Positions 11,291 to 22,139 of a DNA stretch of 64,000 nucleotides are shown here, one piece after another. A model generated the notes under the pieces. It was not told where the DNA came from and did no database searches. It saw only the letters and a program-made list of their open reading frames with translations. Every line of letters begins with the position of its first letter. The stretch's first letter is position 1. The position numbers and the translations under genes are program-made. Location: contig OY720344.1 of assembly GCA_963082975.1 (NCBI GenBank), positions 6,125,580 through 6,189,579 on the forward strand, in the 5' to 3' direction. The stretch is from Labia minor. Taxonomy: Eukaryota > Arthropoda > Insecta > Dermaptera > Spongiphoridae.

Positions 11291-11839
11291 CACGACTCTC
11301 TCACACACACACACACATACTATTGAAGTTTATCCCATACATACCTAGTTAGCATATCCTATAAGAAGTTAATCTTTTAAAAAAAAAATAAATAAAAAAT
11401 AATTTTGAAGATTCGTACTTAATTTGGTGTAGGAATTGTTAATTCAATTAAAATATAATATTTTTGTCTTCTATTAATAATATCACCCATCAAATGACTT
11501 TCATTAATCAAATGGAAAATGAAAGGAAAATAATAAAATTAGTTAATTTAATAATTTTTTTTAATTTCAAATTTTTAATAATGACTTGTTCCTGTTATAT
11601 ATAAAAGGCTTTATTCTGAGTGATACATAGTATAATATTTTTATGAAAGTTTTTGTAAATATTAACTTTTTTCTTATTTATTTTATAATTTTTCTATCAA
11701 TTCTATCTAATTTGTCTAATCACGTATTCTCATCAAATAGAATTGATGATATTGCGTCTTTTTGTTGTGGGCTAAGTATGAATTTTATTGTATTAAGTAT
11801 AGTCCAGTTCATTCACTAAGTAAATCAGTATTGAATAAA
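11291..11839. other. AT-rich gene-free stretch
   Basis: It has a (CA)n at 11303-11319, then AT-rich sequence with no recognisable element. Confidence 0.6.
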
Positions 11840-12661
11840 TTTTGAATGTCAACCCTTTGCAAAACGAACCTCTCGTGTATCTATGCCAATTGAGAAAAGA
11901 TCAGTTAGTAAGAAGAGGTAATCAGATGGCGCTATGTCTGGTGAGTAAACTGGGTGAGATAGAACTTCCCATTCGAGCTGCAACAGTGCTCCCTTACACC
12001 TCTTGCAACGTGTGGCCGAGCGTTGTCATGAAAGAGGATGACTATGCGTCTGTTACTCGCTATTGCAACAATACGTCGTCCAATTTGTTCAGTTGACGTT
12101 GGTAGAAATTTGTTGTTACAGTTTCATTAGGTTTTAACAACTCTTAATACTCTAGACCTTGCTAATTCTACCATATGCTCAGCAAGACATTATTGCCATT
12201 ATTATTCTAATTTGGTGTCGTCGATGTGGATGACTCTCGTGGACCAACCCATGACTTTTTACACTTGGGATTGTCTTAGTAGTTGATTTATCAACTGCTA
12301 AGCTGTCTGAAAGTTCTTTCAGAGTTTGTATTTGGCTTGGAGAACTTTTTTTAGTCCTCGAAACCGTTCTTTGTCATTGTCATCAAAATAACCACTTTTA
12401 TATCGTTGAAACCAAAACCGATAATTTGGATATGAAGAAGCAGCATCACCATAAGTTTCTAAAAATATTTTTAATGGGCTTCGGCAGCAGAATTCTTCAA
12501 ATCAAACAACAAAAGTAATGAAGGCCAAAAATGCAATTTTGAACGTTCCATGATTAACGTCTTTATACACGGAAATACTAAATGGAAAATCTGTTATTTT
12601 TTATAGAGAAATGTCAGAACAATCAATTTAAATAGTCACCAAAATACATGCAATCACCTAA
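11840..12661 (-). mobile_element. mariner-family transposon (relic 2), truncated
   Basis: The minus strand encodes a mariner transposase start at 12551 (MERSKLHFWPS), then a helix-turn-helix region around ETYGDAASSYPNYRFWFQRY and KSGYFDDNDKERFRG. After a large deletion comes the catalytic C-terminus: DNARPHVARGVREH, then in another frame SHPVYSPDIAPSDY with the third aspartate. A mariner-like 5' end (TTAGGTGATTGCATG beside TA) lies at about 12647-12663. No matching 3' TIR is found, so the element is truncated on the left. Multiple frameshifts mark it as dead. It is clearly a different lineage from relic 1. Confidence 0.75.
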
Positions 12662-12973
12662 TATATGTATTTTATGACAAATATAAGAAATAATATATAT
12701 TTTAAATCAATTTAATTGATAAAAAATAAAATCTTATAACTTTAGAAATAAATGATAATTTATTTCTGGAGGGCATTGTCCAATTTTTAATATCTATAAA
12801 TCTATGGATATTCAACAAAAACTAATAAAAAGTTAATCAAACTATAATTTTTTTTTCTTTTGTTTGTTTAATTATTTTTAAATTTTAATGCATCTTTGGA
12901 AATAACTTTTTTATTTTATTATTATTATTAATGAATTCTTGACTATTTAACATGATATAATAATAATAATAAT

Positions 12974-13011
<38 letters not shown>

Positions 13012-13143
13012 AGAGAGAGAGAGATGACAGTAAATAAGAATAAAAAGTTTAAATTGGAACATAAATATAAAAATAATTTTTTGAATTATTAAAATTGAAA
13101 AAATATTTAAGATTGTGAAAAAAGAGAATGAAAAACTTGATTT
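12662..13143. other. AT-rich gene-free stretch
   Basis: It includes (ATA)n at 12957-12976, (TA)n at 12979-13008 and (GA)n at 13010-13024. Nothing else is seen. Confidence 0.6.
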
Positions 13144-13767
13144 TCTGGTGACAAAACTCGACTATCTCGCAATTTGAATTGGATTAAATAACATAATATA
13201 TTATATTTAGATTAAATTTAATTAATATTACAATATAAATTAATAAAATAAAATTAAAAAAATAATATTTATTAAACTAACGCATGTTTGGCTCTTTGTT
13301 GATGGAACCACGTCACGTGTTGGCGCGTGAGATTTGGAGTGTTAAAAAATTAATTCTGGTACTTTTAGCAATTCAATCAAGCTGAAATTCTATATATAGC
13401 AGTTTTATACAATTTTTAATCATGTGAAAAATTATCAAAATTATCTTTATTTTTACGGTCACTTTAGAGAAAAAAAATCAAAACGTTGTAGGTAATAACC
13501 CTCTTCCGGTTGAGCTAGATTTCTCAAAAGTTGATAGAAAACTACGAATTTTGAATAATGCCCATGTACCAAATTTCATGATTCTAGCTCAAACCGTTTT
13601 TGCGTAATCTTGGTTACATACATACACACATACATATACACACAAACACAGACATTTTTCTCAACCTTAGTGAAAATGATTCAGGGTCCTTCAAAACGTA
13701 TTAAAAACATCAAAATCTTAAACATCGAAAATTTTCGTGATCGCAATACTATCTCTGGTGAGATAGT
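13144..13767 (-). mobile_element. HEL-A Helentron-like element
   Basis: This copy is complete apart from a decayed terminal hairpin at the left (3') edge. The subterminal GCGAGATAGT, all interior blocks, a CATACA/CACA microsatellite at 13616-13648 and the 5' palindrome ACTATCTC-TGGTGAGATAGT at the right are present. The open frames within it are accidental translations of the microsatellite region. Confidence 0.85.
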
Positions 13768-15152
13768 AAAAATAATTAAATTAAAGAATTTATCATCATA
13801 ATAAATAAAGAAGTTTAACTTTGGTAATATAAAATTTATATAATGAACATGTAAGTAAATGAAATAGAGACATTTCAATAATATTTAGATATTTTATGGG
13901 TTTTTTTGTTTAAAAGAATAATTTTTAGATTTTTGGGCCATGTACCTATTATTATAAAGAATGTTGGACAATAATTGTAAAATGAAGTGAAATATACAAA
14001 TGTCATTTGTTTAAAATTTTATTTTTGATATCATAATCTTACTAAAATATTACAAAATTTTCTAGTCTGTGTGGGTTCATTGATTATTTCTCAAAAATTG
14101 TTTAAACAATCTTTGATATGTTATCTAAGAAATTAATCAATGATACATACTAAAATTATTATTATTATTTTAAATTTGTATCTTGTTGTTTGTTTTGTTT
14201 TTATAGAAAATAATTTTAAATTAAAATTAAATAAAATATGAATCATAAAAAAAGAATCTAAATTTTATCTCAATTGAGGACGTTATATAGGGACCATCTA
14301 TATTTTTTTATTTTTTTATTTTTTTTTGTTTTCTTTTTTTGAATTAGTAATGACTTTTACGGATTTTTGCACATTACAAATGAATTATGCATAACGTAAA
14401 GAGGAGACGTTCACAGAGATTTTTCTTTACCTTGAACTCTCTTCTTCTCTACTTTATGATATAATTCATTTTTAATGGCATTTGTTTTTTTTTAATCATT
14501 AAATACATTTTAAAAATATAAATATATTAAAATTATGGGCTTTTTAAAATTAGAGATTGACAAAATATTCTAAGAAATTTTTATAATTTTACTTATAGAA
14601 ATTTATTTTTTATTTAATTATTTTTTTATTTTAAGTAAACATTTTAAAATTAAATTTAAACATTTAAATAGAAGTTAAAAATAATAAACAAAAATTACCC
14701 AACAAATGTGTCGGATTTTAAAATAGTTTATTTATTTATTTCAAAAAGAAAAAGTTTTTAATGACAATTATTAATTACCTAAATATAAGTACATATAAGC
14801 AAACACTGTTGCCTAATTACATATAATGATTTCTATTACTGAAAATATTTAAATATTTTGCCACTTGACAAAATCAAATGATTTATGTTTGTTTTTTTTA
14901 TTAAAAAAATGTATATATAGTAATTTTGATTTATTTTATTTAATTTAATGTATAAATATACTTATATTTGTCATATATATCTGAATTAATAATTATAAAA
15001 AATATTCTTGAGATTTTAATAAATTTAATTAATAATCAATAAATATATATTAAAAATATTTACATTATATTTCTAATATTTTTAATATTAAGAATAACAA
15101 GCTCGAAAATTTGTTAATTATTTTATCAAATTTTATATTATAATTTTATATT
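13768..15152. other. AT-rich gene-free stretch
   Basis: It is long AT-rich sequence with T homopolymers near 14303-14340. I see no coding frame, TIR or RNA gene. Confidence 0.6.
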
Positions 15153-15179
15153 ATAAATTATACTAGCAAAAATTGTATA

Positions 15180-15218
<39 letters not shown>

Positions 15219-15561
15219 GATATTAAATCGCTCTAATAATTGTTTTTGGAATACATGCCATAGAAAATATTTATAAAGAAAAATCGATCTGTATTGGTTT
15301 CAGCCTTGAGTAAAACCAACTTTATTAGTATTTTCTTAATTTTAAATAGTAAATTTAAATGACGTCAGCAATTGCGTCATCTATATTAAATTTTCCTCCT
15401 GTTATTCTTTTTTAATTGATATTGTATTAATATTTTTTTATATTTAAAATATTTTAATATTTTAATTTCGAAATAAAATTAAAAAATATTTATTTTAATA
15501 ATATTTTAGAATAAAATTACTAAATATATTTATCATTCCCTGGCTCGGTGTGTTCCAAGTA
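15153..15561 (+). mobile_element. REP-C interspersed element, copy 2
   Basis: It carries the 5' motif TATACTAGCAAAAATTG, then a long TA tract (15178-15212). The core 'aaaatcgatctgtattgg' and the TGACGTCA-containing block 'atgacgtcagcaattgcgtc' follow. It ends with a degraded version of the 3' motif (GGCTCGGTGTGTTCC). It is non-coding. Confidence 0.65.
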
Positions 15562-15649
15562 CTTTATATTAAATGTTAACCTATGATCAATTTTTGCTGT
15601 TTTTTTATTTAAATATACATAATTTAAAATATAAATATAAAAAAATTAT

Positions 15650-15945
15650 AAAAAAATAACGTTTTTCTCATGGACTAAAAAGAATAAAATAATTTTTCTA
15701 TAAGCCTGACAAAGTTTATGGATGAATTGGATCATATACATATCAATCAAATTGAAAGAAATAGTGTTACTTGTTAATGATGTGTTATAGTGTGATATTT
15801 AAGGATATATATAAATTATAGCTCTATAAATGAATTTAATTGCATAGAAATAAAATAGAAAGCAAATGAAAACTATATTGTCAGGCATATAGAAAAATTA
15901 TTTTATTCTTTTTAGCCCATGAGAAAAACGTTATTTTATTATATT
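15650..15945. mobile_element. MITE with ~60-bp terminal inverted repeats
   Basis: The left arm starts at about 15653 (ATAACGTTTTTCTCATGG, and so on). The right arm, 15879-15945, is its reverse complement over about 60 bases with few mismatches. The arms enclose about 165 bp of AT-rich, non-coding sequence. The right arm and the sequence to about 16060 recur in inverted orientation at 31585-31705, so the real unit may be larger than the inverted repeat. Confidence 0.75.
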
Positions 15946-16261
15946 TTTTAAATTTATATCATTTTATTCTTTTATTTATTTATTTTTATTGAATAAATTT
16001 ATTTAATATAACAAAAAAAAAAAGAAAAGATGATGTTATACGAAAATTTGCATAAACAAAAGGAAATTAATTAGTTAATTGACATAATTATTAGTTTAAT
16101 TTGCCTTTTAAATTAATATAAAATAATAATTTTGTAAACATTTGCTCATTTACCCATCATGCGTTTTAATTTTCAAATGTCCTCCCAGGATAGTCTTCTT
16201 CTTGTCAATAGTTATCCGTCAGATGGCGTGAATGAAAATTCAAATATTAAAGCAATTAATG

Positions 16262-16312
16262 TTTAAGTACCGGGACCCCGAGCCTCGGCTCGGTACTTAA
16301 GTTAAAAAAAAA
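16262..16312 (-). mobile_element. REP-C subtype 3' hairpin terminus
   Basis: The sequence forms a strong fold. TAAGTACC at 16264-16271 pairs with GGTACTTA at about 16293-16300, and GAGC-CTCG-GCTC lies inside. The same terminus recurs at 17786-17822, where a longer element is attached. Only the end is present here. Confidence 0.6.
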
Positions 16313-16350
16313 TGATTCATTATTATTGGGTTTGGCTGGTAATATTAATA

Positions 16351-16515
16351 CCTGGGACACCGAGCTGTCGCTCGACCCTTTAAAAAATATTAATCTACAA
16401 TTAATTATTTATTACAATTATTAAATGTTGCATCATTGCATCAATCTGATTAAAATGAATTGAACTGGGGTCCTCAATAATACAAACAAACAATTTTAGC
16501 TAGCATAATAAGATT
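16351..16515 (-). mobile_element. REP-C short copy (165 bp) with both ends
   Basis: On the minus strand it runs from the 5' motif ATTATGCTAGCTAAAATTG at the right to the 3' motif AAAGGGTCGAGCGACAGC at the left. The latter contains the hairpin CGAGC-GACA-GCTCG. It is a strongly deleted derivative that keeps both termini, so it helps define the family ends. Confidence 0.65.
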
Positions 16516-17041
16516 AATCCAAGTAATATCGTCTATTTCTATTCGACACTATTTTCAGTTATGAAATGAACAGTCAGTAGAGAGTAAAAAAATTGTAATT
16601 GAAGACCGTTGTTTTTAAAAATAATTAAATTATTTTATAGATTATAAAATAAAAATTATTGTATTAACATTAAAAATATTGAAATAAAAAAATAATAGTT
16701 TGATTTAATAAACTAAAATATTATAAACATTTTTAATGTGAATTTCTCAGGGAGGTAGGGAGCCCAATTCATTTAACCATCCATGTTGTATAAGGAATCT
16801 TAATTTCTTAACACTCCGTTTTTTCAAATTTAAAATAGAGGGAGAGAAAGAGTTTCAATTATATTCGAATAGTCTATATATTCTATATATGAGTATTTTT
16901 TTTTTCTGAATTTAATACCAAGTTGATTTTCAAAATTTTCTATTCTTTATGCATATGATTGATTACATGTGTTAAAATTTAAACAAATTCAAATATTCTA
17001 ATTTATAAATTTATATAAAATTTAATATTATTTTTTCGAGA

Positions 17042-17158
17042 CTAATGGCAAATACCGGTGGCCCTAGTCAGAGCAAGAGAAGACTCCTTTTGGTAGCGGC
17101 CCAGTCGATGATGTTATATGGATCGGAGATTTGGGCTTTACAACTATATTTTAAGTGA
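17042..17158 (+). pseudogene. R1-like non-LTR reverse transcriptase fragment
   Basis: A short frame reads LMANTGGPSQSKRRLLLVAA, then QSMMLYGSEIWALQL, before a stop at 17156. The GGP..SKRRLLxxxxxSxxLYGxEIWA pattern is the segment just after the catalytic core in R1/Jockey-type reverse transcriptases. Only this about 38-residue scrap remains. No other part of the element is adjacent. Confidence 0.65.
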
Positions 17159-17251
17159 AAAAATGATTTCTTGGTTATATAAAAATTAAAATATGATTCT
17201 TTATATCTTTATTATATAGAAAAGTAGGCGTGTTAATATAAAATATATACC

Positions 17252-17460
17252 TGGGACACCGAACTATCACTCGACCCTTTAAACAATTTATACAATTTAT
17301 TTTTATATACTTTAAAAATTTTACAATTTTTTAATTATTTATTATAATTGTTAAATGGGATTTCTAAAAATGACCCATTAAAAATTTGTTTCCTAAAATG
17401 TTTCAAATTAATTAAAATAAATTGTATAAATGTTCATTTATAAAATCTATATATCTGTGA
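17252..17460 (-). mobile_element. REP-C 3' fragment
   Basis: It carries the 3' motif (reverse of AAAGGGTCGAGTGATAG). About 200 bases of interior match, in inverse orientation, the 3' part of the copy at 4731 ('gggatttctaaaaatgaccc' and neighbours). The 5' part is missing. Confidence 0.6.
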
Positions 17461-17886
17461 GTTTGTTTTTCGATTTTTTAAATTTTGATTTTGGATTCGA
17501 TTAGAGCTTAAAATGTGTAAATGTAAAGTGGTCTTGGTTTTTTTAAAATTCGTTTGGGAACATGGTCAAATCGGCAGTCAAAGTTGAAAATTCCCCATAT
17601 ATTATAACTACTGTAATTAGTATTATATATAATGTAAAATTATAAAGAAAAAATGTTTAGACATTATTATAGACATTTTCATTCTGTAAATTAAATAATT
17701 TTATTTCATTTAAATAAATATCTATTTTTAAATATTTTTTTCTCTCTACATTATTTATCTAATTCTCACAATATATTAAGATCATACCGGGACCCCGAGC
17801 CTCGGCTCTGTAATTAAGTTAAAAAAAAAAAATTCATTATTATTGATAAATATATATCGTAATTTATAATTATAAAATATTATTAA

Positions 17887-18018
17887 AATATATATTTTTA
17901 ATTTTATTTCGAAATTAAATAAAAAATTTTAAAATATTTTAAATATAAAAAAAATATATATTTTTAATTTTATTTCGAAATTAAATAAAAAATTTTAAAA
18001 TATTTTAAATATAAAAAA
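17887..18018. repeat. tandem repeat, 2 x 66 bp
   Basis: Two almost identical 66-bp units are centred on 'attttatttcgaaattaaat'. A third diverged unit lies about 480 bp downstream and an inverted relative at about 15435-15500. Confidence 0.8.
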
Positions 18019-18244
18019 AATATTAATAAAATATTCTTTAAAAAAAGGCGGGAGTCAAATTTCAATATAAATGTCATTTGTGATGTCATCAATATATAAA
18101 TTAATAATAAATAATATTAATAAATATTAAATTTAATAAAAGAACAATGAATAAATAAATATAAAATAGTAATTTATTAAAATGTAAACAATAGATAAAA
18201 AGAAAAAAAATAACAAATTCATTATTTTCATTTTCATTTTTAAA

Positions 18245-18325
18245 TAACGATTCACCCGGAGAGTTTCGAACCGACGAAATCCACTCGTTAAAACATCACT
18301 TTACCATCTGGACTAATATATTTAG
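18245..18325 (-). mobile_element. tRNA-like sequence (SINE head)
   Basis: On the minus strand, an A-box-like TAGTCCAGATGGTAAAG is followed about 25 bases later by a B-box-like GTCGGTTCGAAACTC. The acceptor stem does not pair, so this is not a functional tRNA gene. It sits inside a REP-C unit. Confidence 0.45.
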
Positions 18326-18726
18326 ATAAAAAATTCTCATTTTTTTACTGTCTTAGCAGGCAGATTTGATGTTTTTTATTTTATTTTATTTTTTTTGAGA
18401 GAGATTAATAAATATCTATATATATTTTATTAAAAATAAATATTTTTAATTTTATTTCGAAATTAAATAATAAATTTTAAAATATTTTAAATAAAAAAAA
18501 ATATTAATACAAATAAAAATGGAGGCCAATTTTGACGTTTTCCATATATAATTTTCAATTTAGAAATTAATAATGAAGCTGAATGTTTCAAGAGATGTGA
18601 TCAATAAAACTCAATTTTTCTTTATAAATACTATATCTAGTGTGAATTTGAAAAAAATCGTTAGAGCGGTTTTTGAGAACCAATATATATAGATAGATAG
18701 ATATATACAATTTTAGCTAGCATAAT

Positions 18727-18905
18727 AAGATAAGATTACATTAAAATAAATTATATTTCTTCCATATTTTCTAGAGATCCATTGAAATATCTATAAAAAT
18801 TTTCTTAAGTCTATCTCAATCTAAAGTTAATGAAAAATTGATTTCAATTTGTCATATGAGTGAACAGACAGACAGATATGAAGTGAAGTTGATAAAAACG
18901 TTATA
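18727..18905 (-). mobile_element. REP-D fragment
   Basis: It matches, in inverse orientation, the units at 31022 and 46735: 'gatccattgaaatatctata', 'ttgatttcaatttgtcatat' and the GACA microsatellite. It directly abuts HEL-B at 18912. Confidence 0.65.
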
Positions 18906-18911
18906 AAATAA

Positions 18912-19546
18912 GTTGACCTGTGGCCAGGTCCGAACCGACCGACGGTTTGAAATAAATTAATTTCCAGCTACAGAAACAATTTCAAATAATTTTCATATAT
19001 CTATTAATGTAATAAAAAACAGATATGGATACATAAATAATAAATATAAACATTTTTAATTTTATTTTATTTATAATATATATGCAAGACCAGGCTGTGA
19101 CGTCATGCATGGCTGGATGACGTCATATAATTTTAAATCAAGAAAAAACTAATAAATATGATTTTTTTCGAGGATAAAACCAATACAAAATGCATGATTC
19201 GTGGTGATATATAAAAAAATCTCCTTTGGTGTGAAAATAACCCTTTCCTTCCTATCGTCGATCGCTAATACTACCACTTCCGGTTTCCCGAATTGCACCA
19301 AAAGTTGATCAATTCATCCCACTGATGCATTAAGTAAATATACCAAATTTCATCAAAATCGGTTGAGCCGTTCAGGCTGTACACATCTATACGGACGGAC
19401 AGACGGACGGACGGACAGACGGACAGACATCATGCTAAAAATACTTTTTTCTGTTTAGAAAATGCATGATTCGTGGAGATATGTAAAAATCTCCACATGT
19501 GAAATTTGGTGTGAAAACAATACCTCCCTTACTATCGTCGGTCGGT
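18912..19546 (-). mobile_element. HEL-B Helentron-like element, full-length reference copy
   Basis: On the minus strand the 5' end at 19546 reads ACCGACCGACGATAG after a T-run. The 3' end has the inverted copy CGTCGGTCGGT at about 18931-18945, then the perfect hairpin ACCTG-GCCA-CAGGT, ending CAAC before TT. The repeat is terminal at 5' and subterminal at 3', with a hairpin after it and a (GACG)n/(GACA)n microsatellite in the middle (19391-19430). This is the Helentron/HINE plan. Block 19187-19275 is a diverged second copy of the 5' 90 bases, so the element carries a duplicated 5' end. It is non-coding. Confidence 0.8.
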
Positions 19547-19848
19547 AAAAATAAAGAAAGAAAGACCATCAATATCTACAAAGGAGAGATTTCAAAAAAA
19601 TTTTAATTTTTTTTTTTAACTCAGCCTTTAGTAGAACTAACCTGATTATAATTATTATTAATTCGCTGACGTTTTAATTTCTATTGGCAAATGAAGGGAT
19701 GTGGATGTGTGTCTTCATTTTCTGAATGGATGCGTTTCATCTGTGTATGTGTATAGTCCATTTATTCACAAAATTTACAAACCATAGAAAACATCTATTC
19801 ATAATATATATATATATAAGAGAAAGAAAAGAGAGATCGATTGGACCT
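19547..19848. other. gene-free stretch
   Basis: AT-rich sequence with a T homopolymer near 19605-19618 and a short TA run at 19805-19819. I see no element or gene. Confidence 0.55.
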
Positions 19849-19909
19849 ACCTGAAGAATCATGGGCACATTGAAGGGGTTTTAAACAAAAAATTTATGAT
19901 TCTTCAGGT
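19849..19909. repeat. 14-nt perfect inverted repeat
   Basis: ACCTGAAGAATCAT at 19849-19862 is exactly inverted at 19896-19909, with a 33-nt spacer. The arms could be a small transposon end pair or a hairpin. Nothing else identifies it. Confidence 0.7.
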
Positions 19910-19975
19910 GGTACGCCAAGGACTTTGACCTGTTTTCAAGGAGGTTTCCGTCATTGAGAAAAGGAGCGAGAGATT

Positions 19976-19993
19976 CCCCCCCCCCCCCCCCCC
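19976..19993. repeat. C homopolymer (18)
   Basis: This is a run of 18 C, extraordinary in such AT-rich DNA. The minus-strand open frames across it (polyglycine) are artefacts. Run length is prone to assembly error. Confidence 0.85.
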
Positions 19994-20533
19994 GAAATCT
20001 TTTGTCAAACAACCGAAAGGAACCGAAAAGCGTGCAAGCGAGCTTTTCATTTTTATAGAACAACAACGCAATAGGAATTCATTCATTCAATTCATTCATT
20101 CCGTCTTCTTTAGGATACGCTTTTAAAAGCTTACACTTTGAAGACGAATTGAAAGAAAAAAATAAATAAATACTCAGCCACAAAATGGACTGAACAATTC
20201 ACGAAACTTTATGAGATTTTTATTTTTTTTTTAATAATAAATTGAATTTGCTAATTTGCCAGTTAAAATGAGATACTTTTTTTTCTGTTTAGACATAAAT
20301 AGAAATAATATTTGCTTGAAATAGATTTCTCTTCATAGGAAATTTATAGATATCTGATGATAAATCAAAAGCCAAAGTGTCAACTCGATAGTGACAGCCA
20401 ATAAAAGAACAATGTCACCCGATGAAAGAACATTTCTCACACAAAAATACTATTTTTAATATTAAAAGACAAGAATAAATATTCTCACATTTATTTTAAG
20501 TAGTAATAATAAATAAAATTTAGAAATTTAATA

Positions 20534-21055
20534 CACCTAATTCTCGATATAAGCAATACTTCTGAAATAATTTATTCCAAAAAGTTGCTTTTATGAAAAA
20601 AGTTGCTTATATCGTATATATAGACTAAATTTATATTTACCTTGTAGATTCTCAATTATTAAGTATAAAAAAAGAAATATTGAAAATTTAGAAAAATCAA
20701 AACAATAATTAGAAGTTTACAATTAAAGAACGAGTTGTGATCTGAATTCAGTAATAAACTTTTATTAATTATAACTTGGAGAAAGAAATTACATAAAAAG
20801 AACAATTAAATTAAATTAAATTTTTCAATTAACGCCTTATTTATTGAATAAATACTCAAACTATCAACTATTAACTATTATATTATTATTATATTTAAAC
20901 TATTTTTTTAGGGTGCACTTAAAAGAAGTGAGGTTAGAATGGACAATTATGACAGTTGCTTTTATTGAATAAATACTTCCTAAATTGCTTATATCAAGTG
21001 GTGCTTATAACGAGAGTTGCTAATAACATGGGTTGCTTATATCGAGAATTCACTG
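20534..21055. mobile_element. Tigger/pogo-like MITE, 522 bp
   Basis: The ends are inverted copies. The left reads CACCTAATTCTCGATATAAG, and the right, reversed, reads CAGTGAATTCTCGATATAAG. TA flanks both sides (20532-20533, 21056-21057). The interior repeats the 'gcttatatcg' and 'ttgcttata' motifs. No transposase frame is present. CAGT ends at a TA target fit Tigger/pogo. Confidence 0.7.
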
Positions 21056-21108
21056 TAATAAACTTGGATAAAAAATAATGTCGATTAAATTAAATTTAAA
21101 ATTTGAAA

Positions 21109-21112
<4 letters not shown>

Positions 21113-21142
<30 letters not shown>
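21113..21142. repeat. (TC)n microsatellite
   Basis: An uninterrupted TC dinucleotide run. Confidence 0.95.
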
Positions 21143-21146
<4 letters not shown>

Positions 21147-22139
21147 CACTTTCGCTTTTTTTTAATTAAAATTTTTATGATAATTGATTTGATAGATAAT
21201 AATAATAATAATTTATTCTCGACACTATAACGCTATCTATGTTTATTTTAGGTAACCTTGAATTTTAGTGAAAAATCAACTTTTATTGAATAATTGATTT
21301 TTATTTTCTCTTTTTTTAATTAAACTTTAAAATATTATTTTATTTTATTTACCAAGTAAAAATTAAATATATCTGTTGTGCACAAGATTTTTATGAAATT
21401 CATGTATTAATAAGGGGCGTTAGTCAATAATTATTTAGTTGATTTTAATTGAATCAAAATTTTATTTTATCAACAGGAAAACATACAAAATAAATATAAA
21501 GAATTTACAACAATAATGTTTATATTTATATGAATTGATTAAATTATATATTTATATAATTTGCTTAAAAGAGTCAAAACAATTAATTAATTTCCACGGC
21601 GATTCTGATACTCTTCACCGCCACAATTATTTAAATCAAAACATTAGTATGATTCAAGGTAGCTTTGAAATACATTATAGATATGAATATTAATTATTAT
21701 TATTATTAATAATCTCCCTCTCTAACCATTTCTACATATCTAAACAATCTATTTATTTGATTGATAATCATTTAAAATGTGATTAAATAAAAGAATTTAA
21801 ATATATTAGAAATTAAAATAAAAATTTGTATTATTATTAATTATATTTATTAATAATGAACCAGGTACTATATATATATAAATATGTGATTAATGGATAT
21901 TACCATTATAATATATAAGTTAAATATTATTAGTTTTTTTTTTATTTTCCAATTTAAATTTTTACATCTGCCCATTATTTATAACTATTATTGTATAAAT
22001 GTGCGTTGAATTTGAAAATAAAAGGAATGTGACAGGGAAGGGATTAAAGGGAAATAAGGGAGGGTTATGAGAAGGAGTAAGCCGAGAGATTGGGTGTATT
22101 ATGAGTATGGCTAAGGTCTGTTTGTAAATAAGTCATGAG
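21143..22139. other. AT-rich gene-free stretch
   Basis: It contains (ATT)n at 21688-21707. No gene or element end is seen. Confidence 0.6.

Larger units (their letters stand above)
17786..18731 (-). mobile_element. REP-C long copy containing tandem blocks and a tRNA-like module
   Basis: The 3' hairpin terminus (reverse strand) lies at 17786-17822. The 5' motif (reverse of ATTATGCTAGCTAAAATTG) lies at 18712-18731. Between them, a 66-bp block is repeated in tandem at 17887-18018, and a third diverged copy lies at about 18436-18505. A tRNA-like sequence sits at 18245-18325. It may be one element or two partly duplicated ones. It is non-coding. Confidence 0.55.

Noticed and set aside
13610..13878. 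Open frames on both strands at the HEL-A edge
   Set aside because: They translate the CATACA microsatellite and terminal palindrome, and similar frames recur in other HEL-A copies (for example 28425-28661).
19881..20086. Minus-strand proteins with polyglycine
   Set aside because: These are translations of the C homopolymer. The rest shows no family signature.
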